From Lachnospiraceae bacterium YSD2013 (lineage in GTDB: Bacteria > Bacillota > Clostridia > Lachnospirales > Lachnospiraceae), in contig FMTX01000016.1 of NCBI GenBank assembly GCA_900100895.1, forward strand, positions 1-64,000: a stretch of 64,000 nt of DNA, given 5' to 3'. The position numbers and the translations under genes were made by a program. The notes under the pieces are model-generated. The model was not told the DNA's origin. It was given only the letters and a program-made list of their open reading frames with translations, and did not search any database. This document shows, in pieces, positions 42,744 to 52,704 of this stretch. How positions within the stretch are numbered: the stretch's first letter is position 1; each line of letters starts with the position of its first letter.

Positions 42744-45176
42744 TTACTTAACCACTATATTAATGATTTTACCCTTAACATAGATTTCTTTGACCACAGT
42801 CTTGCCTTCCATAAAGGACTGAACGGAAGGGATTTCCTTGGCCTTGGCAAGAGCGGATTCCTGATCCTCGTCAACTGCGATGGATACGGTACCTCTAACC
42901 TTACCGTTAACCTGTACGCCGATTTCAACTGTGTCTTCCTTAACAGCGGCCTCGTCGTAGGTAGGCCATGACTCGAATGCGATGGTGTCCTTGTGTCCGA
43001 GAGCCTGCCACATTTCTTCGCCTACGTGAGGTGTGATGCAGGAAAGCATCTTGATGAAGCCTTCCTTGTAGCTTACGGGGCACTTGCCTGCTTTGTAAGC
43101 TGCGTTGATGAAGATCATCATCTGAGCGATGGCGGTGTTAAAGCCAAGGCTCTCGAAGTCTGAAGTAACCTTCTTAACTGTCTGGTGATATACCTTCTTA
43201 AGTGTCTCGTCGGACTCGTCGCCGTTGGTATCTTCGTCAACCATGTAAGTCCATACACGGCCGATGAACTTTCTTGCACCTTCTACGCCTGCCTGAGACC
43301 AGGGCTTGGAAACCTCAAGCGGTCCCATGAACATTTCGTAGAGTCTCAAAGTATCTGCACCGTAATCACGCACGATATCGGAAGGGTTAACCACGTACTC
43401 GGGGAATCTCTTACCCATCTTAATACCGTTTGAGCCAAGGATCATGCCTTGGTGAACGAGTTTCTTGAAGGGCTCTTTGGTAGGAGCAAGACCCTTATCG
43501 TATAAGAATCTGTTCCAGATACGTGAGTACATAAGGTGACCTACCGCATGCTCGGGTCCGCCGATGTAAAGGTCGACGGGCATCCAGTGCTTCAAAAGCT
43601 CGGGATCTGCAAATACCTTATCGTTGTGAGGATCGATATATCTGAAATAGTACCATGAAGAACCTGCGGAACCGGGCATGGTAGAGGTCTCTCTCTTACC
43701 CTTTATGCCGTTCTTGTTATACTGTTTCCATTCTGTTGCGTTCTCAAGAGGCGCCTGACCGTTCTTGCCCTTGTAGTCTTCAAGTTCGGGCAAAACAAGA
43801 GGTAACTCTGAGTCGTCAAGTGCATAAATCTTGCCGTCATCACCGTGAACAATCGGAACGGGCTCGCCCCAGTAACGCTGACGGGCGAAAATCCACTCTC
43901 TGAAGTGGTAGTTAACCGTTCTCTTGGCAACGCCCATCTTCTCAAGCTTGACAGTAATGGCTTCTTTGGCCTCTTCTACGGTTAAACCTGTAAACTCTTC
44001 TGAATTGATGAGCTTGCAGCCCTTGCCGAGGTAGTCCTGCTTCTCAAAAGCACACTCTGAAACGTCGCGGCCTTCGATAACCTGAATCATATCGATGTTG
44101 TGAGCGACTGCGTATTCAAAGTCACGCTGGTCGTGGGAAGGAACCGCCATAACGGCGCCGGTACCGTAATTGGCCAGTACGAAGTCGCCGATGAACATGC
44201 GGACTTCACGGCCGTTAACGGGGTTGATACAGTGAACGCCCTTTAACTCGCAGCCGGTCTTGCCTTTGTTAAGCTCGGTACGGTCCATATCGTTCTTCTT
44301 AACGGTTTCGGCGATGTAAGCCTCAACCTCTTCACGGTTCTCAACTCTGTCAAGAAGTGTCTTAACGGTCTCTCCGTCGGGAGCAAGTACCATAAAGGTA
44401 ATACCGTAAATGGTCTCGATACAGGTGGTAAAAATAGAGAACTTGCCGCCGCCCACAATCTGAAACTCAACTTCGACACCGGTGGATTTACCAATCCAGT
44501 TACGCTGAATTTCCTTGGTGGATTCGGGCCAGTCGATTTCGTTAAGGCCTTCTAACAATTTCTCGGCAAAAGCAGGCTGGTTGATAACCCACTGCTTCAT
44601 GTTCTTACGAACTACGGGGTAGCCTCCGCGCTCGGATTTGCCGTCGATTACTTCGTCGTTACTAAGAACGGTGCCCAGTTCTTCGCACCAGTTAACGGGC
44701 ATGTCGATGTATTTGGCATAGCCGTCAAGGTATAACTGTTTGAATATCCACTGGGTCCACTTGTAAAACTCGGGATCGGAGGTTGCAACCACTCTGTCCC
44801 AGTCATAGTCAAAACCAAGTTCTTTTAACTGTTTTGAAAATGTCTTTATATTTTCTTGAGTAAATCCGTTTGGATGATTACCGGTGGAAACCGCATACTG
44901 CTCGGCCGGTAGTCCGAAAGAATCATACCCCATGGGATGTAGTACATTGTATCCCTGCATCCTCTTCATTCTGGATACAATGTCTGTGGCCGTGTAGCCT
45001 TCGGGATGTCCCGCATGAAGGCCTACGCCGGAGGGATAAGGGAACATGTCAAGAGCGTAAAACTTGGGCTTGGAAAAGTCCCAAACATCGGTCTTGAAAG
45101 TCTTGTTCTCTTCCCAGAATTTCTGCCACTTGGGCTCAATCTCTTTGGGATTGTAAACTCTTTCTCCGTTTTTCAT
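42744..45176 (-). CDS. leuS: Leucyl-tRNA synthetase
   Basis: The 810-residue enzyme is a full-length bacterial LeuRS: HIGH-type motif LHAGHPEGY (53-61), an editing domain (TTCIET at 250-255, HDQRD at 348-352), FREWIFARQRYWGEPVP, and the KMSKS-equivalent KMGKR (586-590), ending with a short anticodon/C-terminal domain (IGVQVNGKVRGTVS). The editing-site motif is TTRPDT in most LeuRS and KMSKS is the usual active-site loop, so both are changed here; the editing threonine and aspartate are kept. GGAG is 6 nt before the ATG. No T-box leader is visible. Confidence 0.97.
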   Translation of the reverse strand: MKNGERVYNPKEIEPKWQKFWEENKTFKTDVWDFSKPKFYALDMFPYPSGVGLHAGHPEGYTATDIVSRMKRMQGYNVLHPMGYDSFGLPAEQYAVSTGNHPNGFTQENIKTFSKQLKELGFDYDWDRVVATSDPEFYKWTQWIFKQLYLDGYAKYIDMPVNWCEELGTVLSNDEVIDGKSERGGYPVVRKNMKQWVINQPAFAEKLLEGLNEIDWPESTKEIQRNWIGKSTGVEVEFQIVGGGKFSIFTTCIETIYGITFMVLAPDGETVKTLLDRVENREEVEAYIAETVKKNDMDRTELNKGKTGCELKGVHCINPVNGREVRMFIGDFVLANYGTGAVMAVPSHDQRDFEYAVAHNIDMIQVIEGRDVSECAFEKQDYLGKGCKLINSEEFTGLTVEEAKEAITVKLEKMGVAKRTVNYHFREWIFARQRYWGEPVPIVHGDDGKIYALDDSELPLVLPELEDYKGKNGQAPLENATEWKQYNKNGIKGKRETSTMPGSAGSSWYYFRYIDPHNDKVFADPELLKHWMPVDLYIGGPEHAVGHLMYSRIWNRFLYDKGLAPTKEPFKKLVHQGMILGSNGIKMGKRFPEYVVNPSDIVRDYGADTLRLYEMFMGPLEVSKPWSQAGVEGARKFIGRVWTYMVDEDTNGDESDETLKKVYHQTVKKVTSDFESLGFNTAIAQMMIFINAAYKAGKCPVSYKEGFIKMLSCITPHVGEEMWQALGHKDTIAFESWPTYDEAAVKEDTVEIGVQVNGKVRGTVSIAVDEDQESALAKAKEIPSVQSFMEGKTVVKEIYVKGKIINIVVK

Positions 45177-45245
45177 GATTTCTCCTTTTTTTATTTAAAA
45201 CTTATAAACGATAAGATAGCACATTTTCCCGTGACGGACAATAGA

Positions 45246-45276
45246 AACGGCAAAAGAAAATGTTTCTTTTGCCGTT
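45246..45276 (-). terminator. Terminator after the ABC permease gene
   Basis: Minus-strand AACGGCAAAAGAAA-CAT-TTTCTTTTGCCGTT followed by TCTATTG; perfect 14-bp stem. Confidence 0.7.
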
Positions 45277-45284
45277 AAATCTTG

Positions 45285-46850
45285 CTAATTCTTCAATTTA
45301 AACGTCCTAGGCGCCAGCATGGCCACAAGCAGGCAGGCGATAGCGCTGTACACTACGCAGAACACCAAGCACGCAACACCGAACGTCGCAATCGGAATAC
45401 GCTGAAACATCAGCAAATAAATCAGGATGTATGTACCGAGTTTGATTATGGTGTAGTAAACGCCCTTGACCTCTGTGTTAACGTTGTAAGGCTGAAGCAG
45501 GTAATAAAGCATCAGGAAATGTACCGAGAAAAGAATGCTCTCTGCCGTCATGGTAAGAATAATAAGCAGCCCTTTCTTAACCGACTCCATGTCGCCGGGG
45601 ATAAATACGAACGACCCAAGCGCGATGCCGAGCGCCAGTCCCGGAACGATATTGACCTTCACGATTTCTCTCAGTCTTATGCAGAACAGCTTAAGCACGT
45701 TGTTTCTCTTCTTATAGAAAGAAAACGTAAGCATGCTGTCGTCGCAGTTCATGAAAAGCGCCTTGGTAAAGGGTTCGCCTCGGCTTATTGTATATGCTAT
45801 AAAGGAAAAGTACGGAATCATGCCGTCAAAAATCTTCGCAATAAGCTGTCTTCCGTCCGGAACAAACAATATGCCGACGTTCACTATTACCGCAAACGCT
45901 GCAATAACGATGGTCATATTGAGAGCAGGCTTCCATAGAATCTTTTTGTGACGCTTCATGAAGAGCTCGTTAAAGTACTCAAAGCCCGATTTGCTGCTGG
46001 TTACGGACGCGTCGTCAATCGAAGCCTCGATTGTCTTATTGCCTCTTTTCTTGGCCTCCTTCATGGCAAGATCAACCTGGCTGAGCATGGACTTGTTTAT
46101 CTTAAGGTAGTTCTTGTAAGTGAACACTTTGATGGCGCACACAAGTCCCACGGGTAGCAAAAGAAGCACGCCCGCCATGCAGGGTTCTTTGGGCAGACCC
46201 TTCTCAAGGAGAGGCATAACGAAGCCGGCAAGGCCCAGAAGAAGGGCTACAAGCCATGAAATCAGGCTCTTTCCCGCGTAATTGACTACACCCGTCTTAT
46301 CATATGTAACAAGTACGTAAGCCGCATAGATAAACTTGCCGAAGGCTACGCAGAAAGGAATCGCGATACAGAACCAAAGCGGAATGCCCCAGGAAAGTCC
46401 GAGGTAGATTACTATAGGTAACGAACCGACGATTATCTTTGACAAAGAAAACATTAAGTCGATAAGCGTATACTGCTTGGCGTTAAGCTTAAAAATGTTA
46501 ATAGCGTAGAACTTATCCTTTTTGTAGCTTAAGAAGTCTACGTTCATTAAGAGTCCGATTATCGTGCAAATTAGCAAAGTCTGGCAAAACAGCACGTCGG
46601 AAGGGAGGGTGTCACTCATGGATCTTAAATATCCGAACACTCCGAAGTAGTACAAAGCCTTCCACATGAAGAGGTTGAGAATCTCGCCGATGACGTAAAG
46701 TGTAGTCACTATGATATTTAACGGCTTGCTTACGGACAAAGCAGGCGGAAGAATCTTCTTTATAAGAGGGAGCTGTCTCAATACGTAAAGTATCGAGTTG
46801 CTCTTGTATGCCTTCCTTAAGCCGAACATATTCTTAAGAGTTTTAAGCAT
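45285..46850 (-). CDS. ABC transporter permease-like protein (large)
   Basis: The 521-residue protein has ten or more membrane helices and two large loops with basic coiled segments (LAMKEAKKRGNKTIEA). It overlaps the upstream ATPase gene by 8 bp with its ATG inside the ribosome site/stop overlap, so the pair is translationally coupled. By analogy to ABC-2 permeases it should be the membrane subunit of an export or stress-response transporter. The start at 46850 is selected for AAGGAGG 6 nt upstream; a 26-codon extension upstream lies within the ATPase gene. Confidence 0.8.
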   Translation of the reverse strand: MLKTLKNMFGLRKAYKSNSILYVLRQLPLIKKILPPALSVSKPLNIIVTTLYVIGEILNLFMWKALYYFGVFGYLRSMSDTLPSDVLFCQTLLICTIIGLLMNVDFLSYKKDKFYAINIFKLNAKQYTLIDLMFSLSKIIVGSLPIVIYLGLSWGIPLWFCIAIPFCVAFGKFIYAAYVLVTYDKTGVVNYAGKSLISWLVALLLGLAGFVMPLLEKGLPKEPCMAGVLLLLPVGLVCAIKVFTYKNYLKINKSMLSQVDLAMKEAKKRGNKTIEASIDDASVTSSKSGFEYFNELFMKRHKKILWKPALNMTIVIAAFAVIVNVGILFVPDGRQLIAKIFDGMIPYFSFIAYTISRGEPFTKALFMNCDDSMLTFSFYKKRNNVLKLFCIRLREIVKVNIVPGLALGIALGSFVFIPGDMESVKKGLLIILTMTAESILFSVHFLMLYYLLQPYNVNTEVKGVYYTIIKLGTYILIYLLMFQRIPIATFGVACLVFCVVYSAIACLLVAMLAPRTFKLKN

Positions 46851-47550
46851 CCTGTTCCTCCTTAAGAGCGGCAATGATTCTTTCTTTGAAGCCCTTATCG
46901 TCAAGGTTGGCCTTATCCACCACTTCAAGTTCGCCGTGGTTTAAGAGCACAATCACGTCGCAAAGATCCACCGCAAGGTCCATAAGGTGGGTTGAAAAGA
47001 TGGTGATTCTGTCTTGCTTAATGTCTCTTAAAATCTGCTTCATTTCCTCCGCTACCACAACGTCAAGTGTGGTAAGAGGCTCGTCAAGAAGAAGGAGCTT
47101 GGGATTCGCAATAATGTTAACAAGCATCTGAAGTTTGTTCTTCATACCGTGCGAATAGTCTTTCATAAGCTTGTCTCTGTCTTCTTCAAGTATGCTTACG
47201 CTGTCAAAGTACTCATCGATGGTCTTGGGATTCTCGATTCGCTCTTTGTTTATTTCAAGGAAAAATTTAAGGAATTCTCTTCCCGTAAGAAACTCGGGAA
47301 CGGTAGGAACAGACAATACGTAGCCGATGTCGTCGGGTTCGAGTTCTTTCTTTTTACCATTCTCTTCAAAAGAAATCGTTCCGCCGGTTACGGGCATGTC
47401 TTTGTTGACACAGTTAAAAAACGTAGTCTTACCTGCGCCGTTTCTGCCAAGAAGGCCGTAAATCTTGCCTTCTTCAAAAGAAAAGTTGATACCCCTAAGT
47501 ACTTCTTTCTTGTCAAAGTTCTTGGTCAGTCCCTCAATTACCAATCTCAT
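46843..47550 (-). CDS. ABC transporter ATP-binding protein
   Basis: The 235-residue ATPase has Walker A (GRNGAGKTT), signature YSHGMKN, Walker B (LLLLDEPLTTLD) and H-loop (FSTH). It drives the large permease encoded next. The signature is degenerate (SHGMK for SGGQ), as in the YtrA-linked ATPase of this window. It follows the DUF2178-like membrane protein by 5 bp in the XRE-controlled operon. Confidence 0.93.
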   Translation of the reverse strand: MRLVIEGLTKNFDKKEVLRGINFSFEEGKIYGLLGRNGAGKTTFFNCVNKDMPVTGGTISFEENGKKKELEPDDIGYVLSVPTVPEFLTGREFLKFFLEINKERIENPKTIDEYFDSVSILEEDRDKLMKDYSHGMKNKLQMLVNIIANPKLLLLDEPLTTLDVVVAEEMKQILRDIKQDRITIFSTHLMDLAVDLCDVIVLLNHGELEVVDKANLDDKGFKERIIAALKEEQDA

Positions 47551-47555
47551 TGTTA

Positions 47556-47990
47556 TTACATCTCCTTATAAAGTTTTAATCTGATATACAGGCTGTATAC
47601 CATAACTATCAATTCGGCGCACAAAACGATAAGGATAGCCCTTAACTCAACCCTCATAATCGCAAGTATCACAAGTGCCGCCGAAAAAAGATAAATCGAA
47701 AGCGTATAGGCTTTGGCTCTGGCCTTTTCGTCAATGGCGACGTTTCTCTCATCATTTTTCTCAATATTGATAAGTCTCATGCGTTCCGGGTCTTTCTTCT
47801 CAAGCCTTGCAGCATTGAGTCTTCCGATACCGTCTCCCAGCAAGCCGAAACCGCCTCCGAAAATAGAATAACTTACTACGGTATAAGCAAAACGCTCGCT
47901 GCCAAAGAAGTAAAAACATATAACGCTGATTATTACCAATACCAGGCCTAATATTAGTAAAGTGTAAGCAGTTCTTCCGCCCTTATCCAT
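47556..47990 (-). CDS. DUF2178-like membrane protein
   Basis: The 144-residue protein has four predicted helices and the central signature MRLINIEKNDERNVAIDEKARAKAYT of DUF2178-like proteins. Function is unknown; it commonly accompanies a small XRE regulator and ABC genes, as here. It lies 2 bp after the XRE stop. Confidence 0.8.
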   Translation of the reverse strand: MDKGGRTAYTLLILGLVLVIISVICFYFFGSERFAYTVVSYSIFGGGFGLLGDGIGRLNAARLEKKDPERMRLINIEKNDERNVAIDEKARAKAYTLSIYLFSAALVILAIMRVELRAILIVLCAELIVMVYSLYIRLKLYKEM

Positions 47991-47992
47991 AC

Positions 47993-48190
47993 CTATTCCT
48001 CCTCATAGATAAATACATCTTCTATCTTAAGCCCAAAAAATTTGGAAATTTTAAAAGCAAGTTGTATAGAAGGATTGTATCTGCCGTTTTCAAGTGAACC
48101 AATCGTCTGCCTGGACACTTCAAGCGCCATTGCAAGCTCTTCCTGCTTGATTCCTCTCTCTTTTCGCAATTCCTCAATTCTGTTTTTCAT
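47993..48190 (-). CDS. Small XRE-family repressor
   Basis: The 65-residue protein is a single Cro/C1-type helix-turn-helix (QEELAMALEVSRQTIGSLENGRYNPS) with a short acidic end. It is first in an operon with a membrane protein and an ABC transporter. AGGGGGA precedes the ATG at 48190. It probably represses its own promoter through the AAAGTTAACTTT dyad at 48210-48221. Confidence 0.95.
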   Translation of the reverse strand: MKNRIEELRKERGIKQEELAMALEVSRQTIGSLENGRYNPSIQLAFKISKFFGLKIEDVFIYEEE

Positions 48191-48205
48191 GGCATCCCCC
48201 TGCAC

Positions 48206-48275
48206 ATGGAAAGTTAACTTTACATGCCTATTATAGTGCAGGTTGGTAAAATGTCAAGTAAACTTTCCATGTTTT
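48206..48275 (-). promoter_or_regulatory. Promoter and operators of the XRE-ABC operon
   Basis: Minus-strand TTGACA (48257-48252), 16-bp spacer, TATAAT (48235-48230). The perfect 12-bp palindrome AAAGTTAACTTT (48210-48221) lies just downstream of the start and a second half-related site AAAGTTTACTT overlaps the -35. CATGGAAAGTT and AACTTTCCATG flank the whole region as an inverted pair. Confidence 0.82.
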
Positions 48276-48360
48276 TACAAAGTATTTTACTTAAATCGTG
48301 CATACAAATGCCCCCTGCGGTGACATTTGTCCCACGGTTGTCACCGTATACAAAAGCGCA

Positions 48361-48403
48361 TAAAAAAACCCGCTCCCATGCAAGCATGGAGCGAGTTTTT
48401 TTA
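48361..48403 (-). terminator. Terminator of tRNA-Leu
   Basis: CGCTCCATG/CATGGGAGCG stem with runs of A and T on both sides; terminates the minus-strand tRNA-Leu transcript and could act in both directions. Confidence 0.85.
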
Positions 48404-48433
48404 TACACTTTTGTGCACGCTTCGTAGCTTTCG

Positions 48434-48513
48434 TGCGGGTGACAGGACTTGAACCTGCACGGTCACCCACCAGAACCTAAATCTGGCGCGTCTGCCAATT
48501 CCGCCACACCCGC
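48434..48513 (-). tRNA. tRNA-Leu(TAG)
   Basis: The minus-strand sequence folds as a type II tRNA with acceptor GCGGGTG/CACCCGC, anticodon arm CCAGA-TTTAGGT-TCTGG (anticodon TAG), a short variable arm and T arm CAGGTTCAAGTCCTG. CCA is not encoded. Confidence 0.95.
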
Positions 48514-48541
48514 GTAAAGTGCGAGAAAATCGCACTTGGAC

Positions 48542-48562
48542 ATTATAACGTGATATTTGTGA

Positions 48563-48571
<9 letters not shown>
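48542..48571 (-). promoter_or_regulatory. Promoter of tRNA-Leu
   Basis: Minus-strand TTGACT (48571-48566), 18-bp spacer, TATAAT (48547-48542). A hairpin AAGTGCGA/TCGCACTT (48516-48536) separates promoter and tRNA and may also end the histidine kinase message. Confidence 0.8.
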
Positions 48572-50653
<2,082 letters not shown>

Positions 50654-50672
50654 AATTATACTCTAATTGCAT

Positions 50673-50702
50673 TAAAAAAAACAGAGATAAAACTTATCTC
50701 TG
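50673..50702 (-). terminator. Terminator of the six-tRNA operon
   Basis: Minus-strand CAGAGATAA/TTATCTCTG stem (reverse complement order, 3-nt loop) followed by TTTTTTTTAATG. Confidence 0.85.
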
Positions 50703-50709
50703 CTTTCCG

Positions 50710-50782
50710 TGAGCCACCCGGGACTCGAACCCGGGACAACTTGATTAAAAGTCAAGTGCTCTACCACCTGAGCTAGTAGCCC
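50710..50782 (-). tRNA. tRNA-Lys(TTT)
   Basis: Cloverleaf on the minus strand with anticodon arm ACTTGACTTTTAATCAAGT (anticodon TTT) and T arm CCCGGGTTCGAGTCCCGGG. Sixth gene of the tRNA operon; CCA not encoded. Confidence 0.95.
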
Positions 50783-50800
50783 ATCTTATTAAATTACCAA

Positions 50801-50872
50801 CTGGGCTAGGCAGATTCGAACTGCCGAATGCAGGAGTCAAAGTCCTGTGCCTTACCGCTTGGCGATAGCCCA
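50801..50872 (-). tRNA. tRNA-Gln(TTG)
   Basis: Cloverleaf on the minus strand with acceptor TGGGCTA/TAGCCCA and anticodon arm GGACTTTGACTCC (anticodon TTG). CCA not encoded. Confidence 0.95.
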
Positions 50873-50934
50873 AAGCTTATTACTCCAAAGTCATACCCAT
50901 TGGAAATCTACGCTTAGAAATCCGGTACTTACTA

Positions 50935-51039
50935 TCGCTTTGTGGAATACCAAAGCGACAGCGGAATGCTCCGCACGAACTGTTTTTTAATGCTAAAACA
51001 GTTCGTCATTAATGCAAAAAACGCATTAATGATTCCTAA
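50935..51039 (-). repeat. Four-hairpin element, copy R2
   Basis: Read on the minus strand: TTAGGAAT, D (CATTAATGC/GCATTAATG, 7-nt loop), C (ACGAACTGTTTT/AAAACAGTTCGT, 8-nt loop), B (GCGGA-GCAT-TCCGC), A (TCGCTTTG/CAAAGCGA). It lies inside the tRNA operon, starting 2 nt after the tRNA-His 3' end. Confidence 0.88.
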
Positions 51040-51041
51040 AG

Positions 51042-51115
51042 GGTGGATAGAGGGACTCGAACCCTCGATCTCCAGAACCACAATCTGGCGCGTTAACCAA
51101 CTACGCTATATCCAC
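51042..51115 (-). tRNA. tRNA-His(GTG)
   Basis: Cloverleaf with acceptor GTGGATA/TATCCAC, discriminator C, anticodon arm CCAGATTGTGGTTCTGG (anticodon GTG) and a G at -1 (51116), as expected for tRNA-His. Confidence 0.95.
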
Positions 51116-51122
51116 CATAAAA

Positions 51123-51196
<74 letters not shown>

Positions 51197-51245
51197 AGAT
51201 TACGATTCTGAAATTATTCAGTTAATCTACAAAAAAAATAAGCTT

Positions 51246-51355
51246 CAGCCGTTTCGTGAAATACCCAAACGGCTGCGGAATGCACCGCATGAAACATCTT
51301 TTTAAAGCTAAAGATGTTTCATCATAAACCTAAAGGACAGGTTTATGATTCCTAA
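51246..51355 (-). repeat. Four-hairpin element, copy R3
   Basis: Minus-strand TTAGGAAT, D (CATAAACCT/AGGTTTATG), C (ATGAAACATCTTT/AAAGATGTTTCAT, loop AGCTTTAA), B (GCGG/CCGC), A (CAGCCGTTT/AAACGGCTG). It starts 1 nt after the tRNA-Gly(TCC) 3' end and lies inside the tRNA operon. Confidence 0.9.
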
Positions 51356-51356
51356 G

Positions 51357-51427
51357 AGCGGGTGATGGGAATCGAACCCACGTATCCAGCTTGGAAGGCT
51401 GGTGTTCTACCATTGAACTACACCCGC
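51357..51427 (-). tRNA. tRNA-Gly(TCC)
   Basis: Cloverleaf with acceptor GCGGGTG/CACCCGC and anticodon arm CCAGCCTTCCAAGCTGG (anticodon TCC). CCA not encoded. Confidence 0.95.
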
Positions 51428-51437
51428 GTGTCTAGGC

Positions 51438-51512
51438 TCGGGGTGACAGGATTCGAACCTGCGACCTCCTGGTCCCAAACCAGGCGCTCTAGCCAAGCTG
51501 AGCCACACCCCG
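51438..51512 (-). tRNA. tRNA-Pro(TGG)
   Basis: Cloverleaf with acceptor CGGGGTG/CACCCCG and anticodon arm CCTGGTTTGGGACCAGG (anticodon TGG). First gene of the tRNA operon. Confidence 0.95.
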
Positions 51513-51544
51513 TAATAGGACCGCGCCCTTGTGACGCAAGAAAG

Positions 51545-51573
51545 ATTATATAATAGGGTTTTTCATATGTCAA
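51545..51573 (-). promoter_or_regulatory. Promoter of the six-tRNA operon
   Basis: Minus-strand TTGACA (51573-51568), 17-bp spacer, TATAAT (51550-51545), both consensus. It lies just after the yfcE stop codon. Confidence 0.9.
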
Positions 51574-51582
51574 CAAAAACTT

Positions 51583-52068
51583 TTACAAATAATTTACGGT
51601 AAAATGAACTTCCGATGAAGCGTCTGTTTCCATGATTAAATAGCTTGCCTGATGCCCGTTCTGACGCGGTAAAGACAGGCTTCCCGGGTTCACCGCCCAG
51701 ATGCCTAACTCCTCGTCATACTCAATCGCCGGCACATGTGTATGACCATAAATCACAATGTCGGCTCCCTTCTCCGAAGCTTTATAGATGAGTCTGTCTG
51801 TTCCGTAATAAACTCCGTCCCTGTGACCATGTGTAAGGAGTATGGTATGACCGTCGAATTCAAACAGTTCTTCCTGCTTAAGCATCGAACCCCAGTCGTT
51901 GTTACCCGTGACCATCATGAGTGCGCAGTTAAGCTCACGTCTGAAATCCCTCTCGCTTCCCGATAAGTCTCCCGCATGAATCACCATATCTACGGGGCCG
52001 ACCTTTTCTATTACTTCATAGAAGTTTTTGTCATATCCGTGAGTATCACTTACAATCAGGGCTTTCAT
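51583..52068 (-). CDS. YfcE-type metallophosphoesterase
   Basis: The 161-residue enzyme is a calcineurin-type phosphoesterase of the YfcE/MJ0936 group: SDTHG (residues 7-11), HAGD (31-34), GNND (53-56), THGH and YGHTH with VNPGS, giving the full two-metal site. Substrate is unknown, probably a phosphodiester. Its start overlaps the end of rdgB by 23 bp, so the two are co-translated; this pairing with rdgB is common in Firmicutes. Confidence 0.9.
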   Translation of the reverse strand: MKALIVSDTHGYDKNFYEVIEKVGPVDMVIHAGDLSGSERDFRRELNCALMMVTGNNDWGSMLKQEELFEFDGHTILLTHGHRDGVYYGTDRLIYKASEKGADIVIYGHTHVPAIEYDEELGIWAVNPGSLSLPRQNGHQASYLIMETDASSEVHFTVNYL

Positions 52069-52675
52069 ACTCTGCTATCACTTTCCTCATCATTCTGAGA
52101 GCGTTGCCTCTGTGACTGATGGCATGCTTCTCTTCGGGCTTAAGCTGAGCTGTGGTGCATCCAAGTCTCGGTACGTAGAAAATAGGGTCGAAACCAAAGC
52201 CGTTCTCGCCGTATTCTTTGTCCGCTATCTCACCGTCTACTATGCCTCGTACTACCTTGCCGGTTCCGTCAGGGAACACTGCGGCGATGCAGCATACGAA
52301 CTGAGCGTTGCGGTTACCGTTTCCTTCTTTATTTACACGCTCGATAAGGTTAGCGTTCTTTATCCTATAGGAAGTATCCTTGCCCATATATCTTGCGGAA
52401 TAAATGCCGGGCTCACCGTTTAAAGCTTCCACGCAAAGTCCCGAGTCATCCGCAAGCACCAGCACATCCTTCATGCCCTTAGCCACTGCCGCATCGTATA
52501 CCGCGCGGGCTTTGATCATCGCATTCTCTTCAAATGTCGTTCCGTTTTCTTCTATATCAATGTCAACTCCCGCTTCTTTCATCGACTGCACTGTGTCAAT
52601 TACGTGCATGCCGTCGAGAATCTCGCGAATCTCGGACATTTTGTCCTTGTTGCCTGTTGCAAATATTACGTTCAT
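52046..52675 (-). CDS. rdgB: XTP/dITP pyrophosphatase (RdgB/HAM1)
   Basis: The 209-residue enzyme removes non-canonical purine triphosphates (XTP, dITP, ITP) from the nucleotide pool. It has the family hallmarks: FATGNKDKMSEI at the start, ENGTTFEENAMIKA, VLADDSGLCVEALNGEPGIYSARYMG, and the C-terminal FGFDPIFYVP...HRGNALR. AAGGAG precedes the ATG at 52675, with a rather long spacer. It lies 29 bp after the amidase gene and overlaps yfcE. Confidence 0.95.
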   Translation of the reverse strand: MNVIFATGNKDKMSEIREILDGMHVIDTVQSMKEAGVDIDIEENGTTFEENAMIKARAVYDAAVAKGMKDVLVLADDSGLCVEALNGEPGIYSARYMGKDTSYRIKNANLIERVNKEGNGNRNAQFVCCIAAVFPDGTGKVVRGIVDGEIADKEYGENGFGFDPIFYVPRLGCTTAQLKPEEKHAISHRGNALRMMRKVIAEYESPDCK

Positions 52676-52704
52676 TTTCTTAGTGTATCTCCTTCGCGGT
52701 CTTC

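Noticed and set aside
45177-45284. T-box leader upstream of leuS
   Set aside because: The leader is only about 100 bp, lacks a T-box sequence and anti-terminator, and is filled by the upstream gene's terminator.
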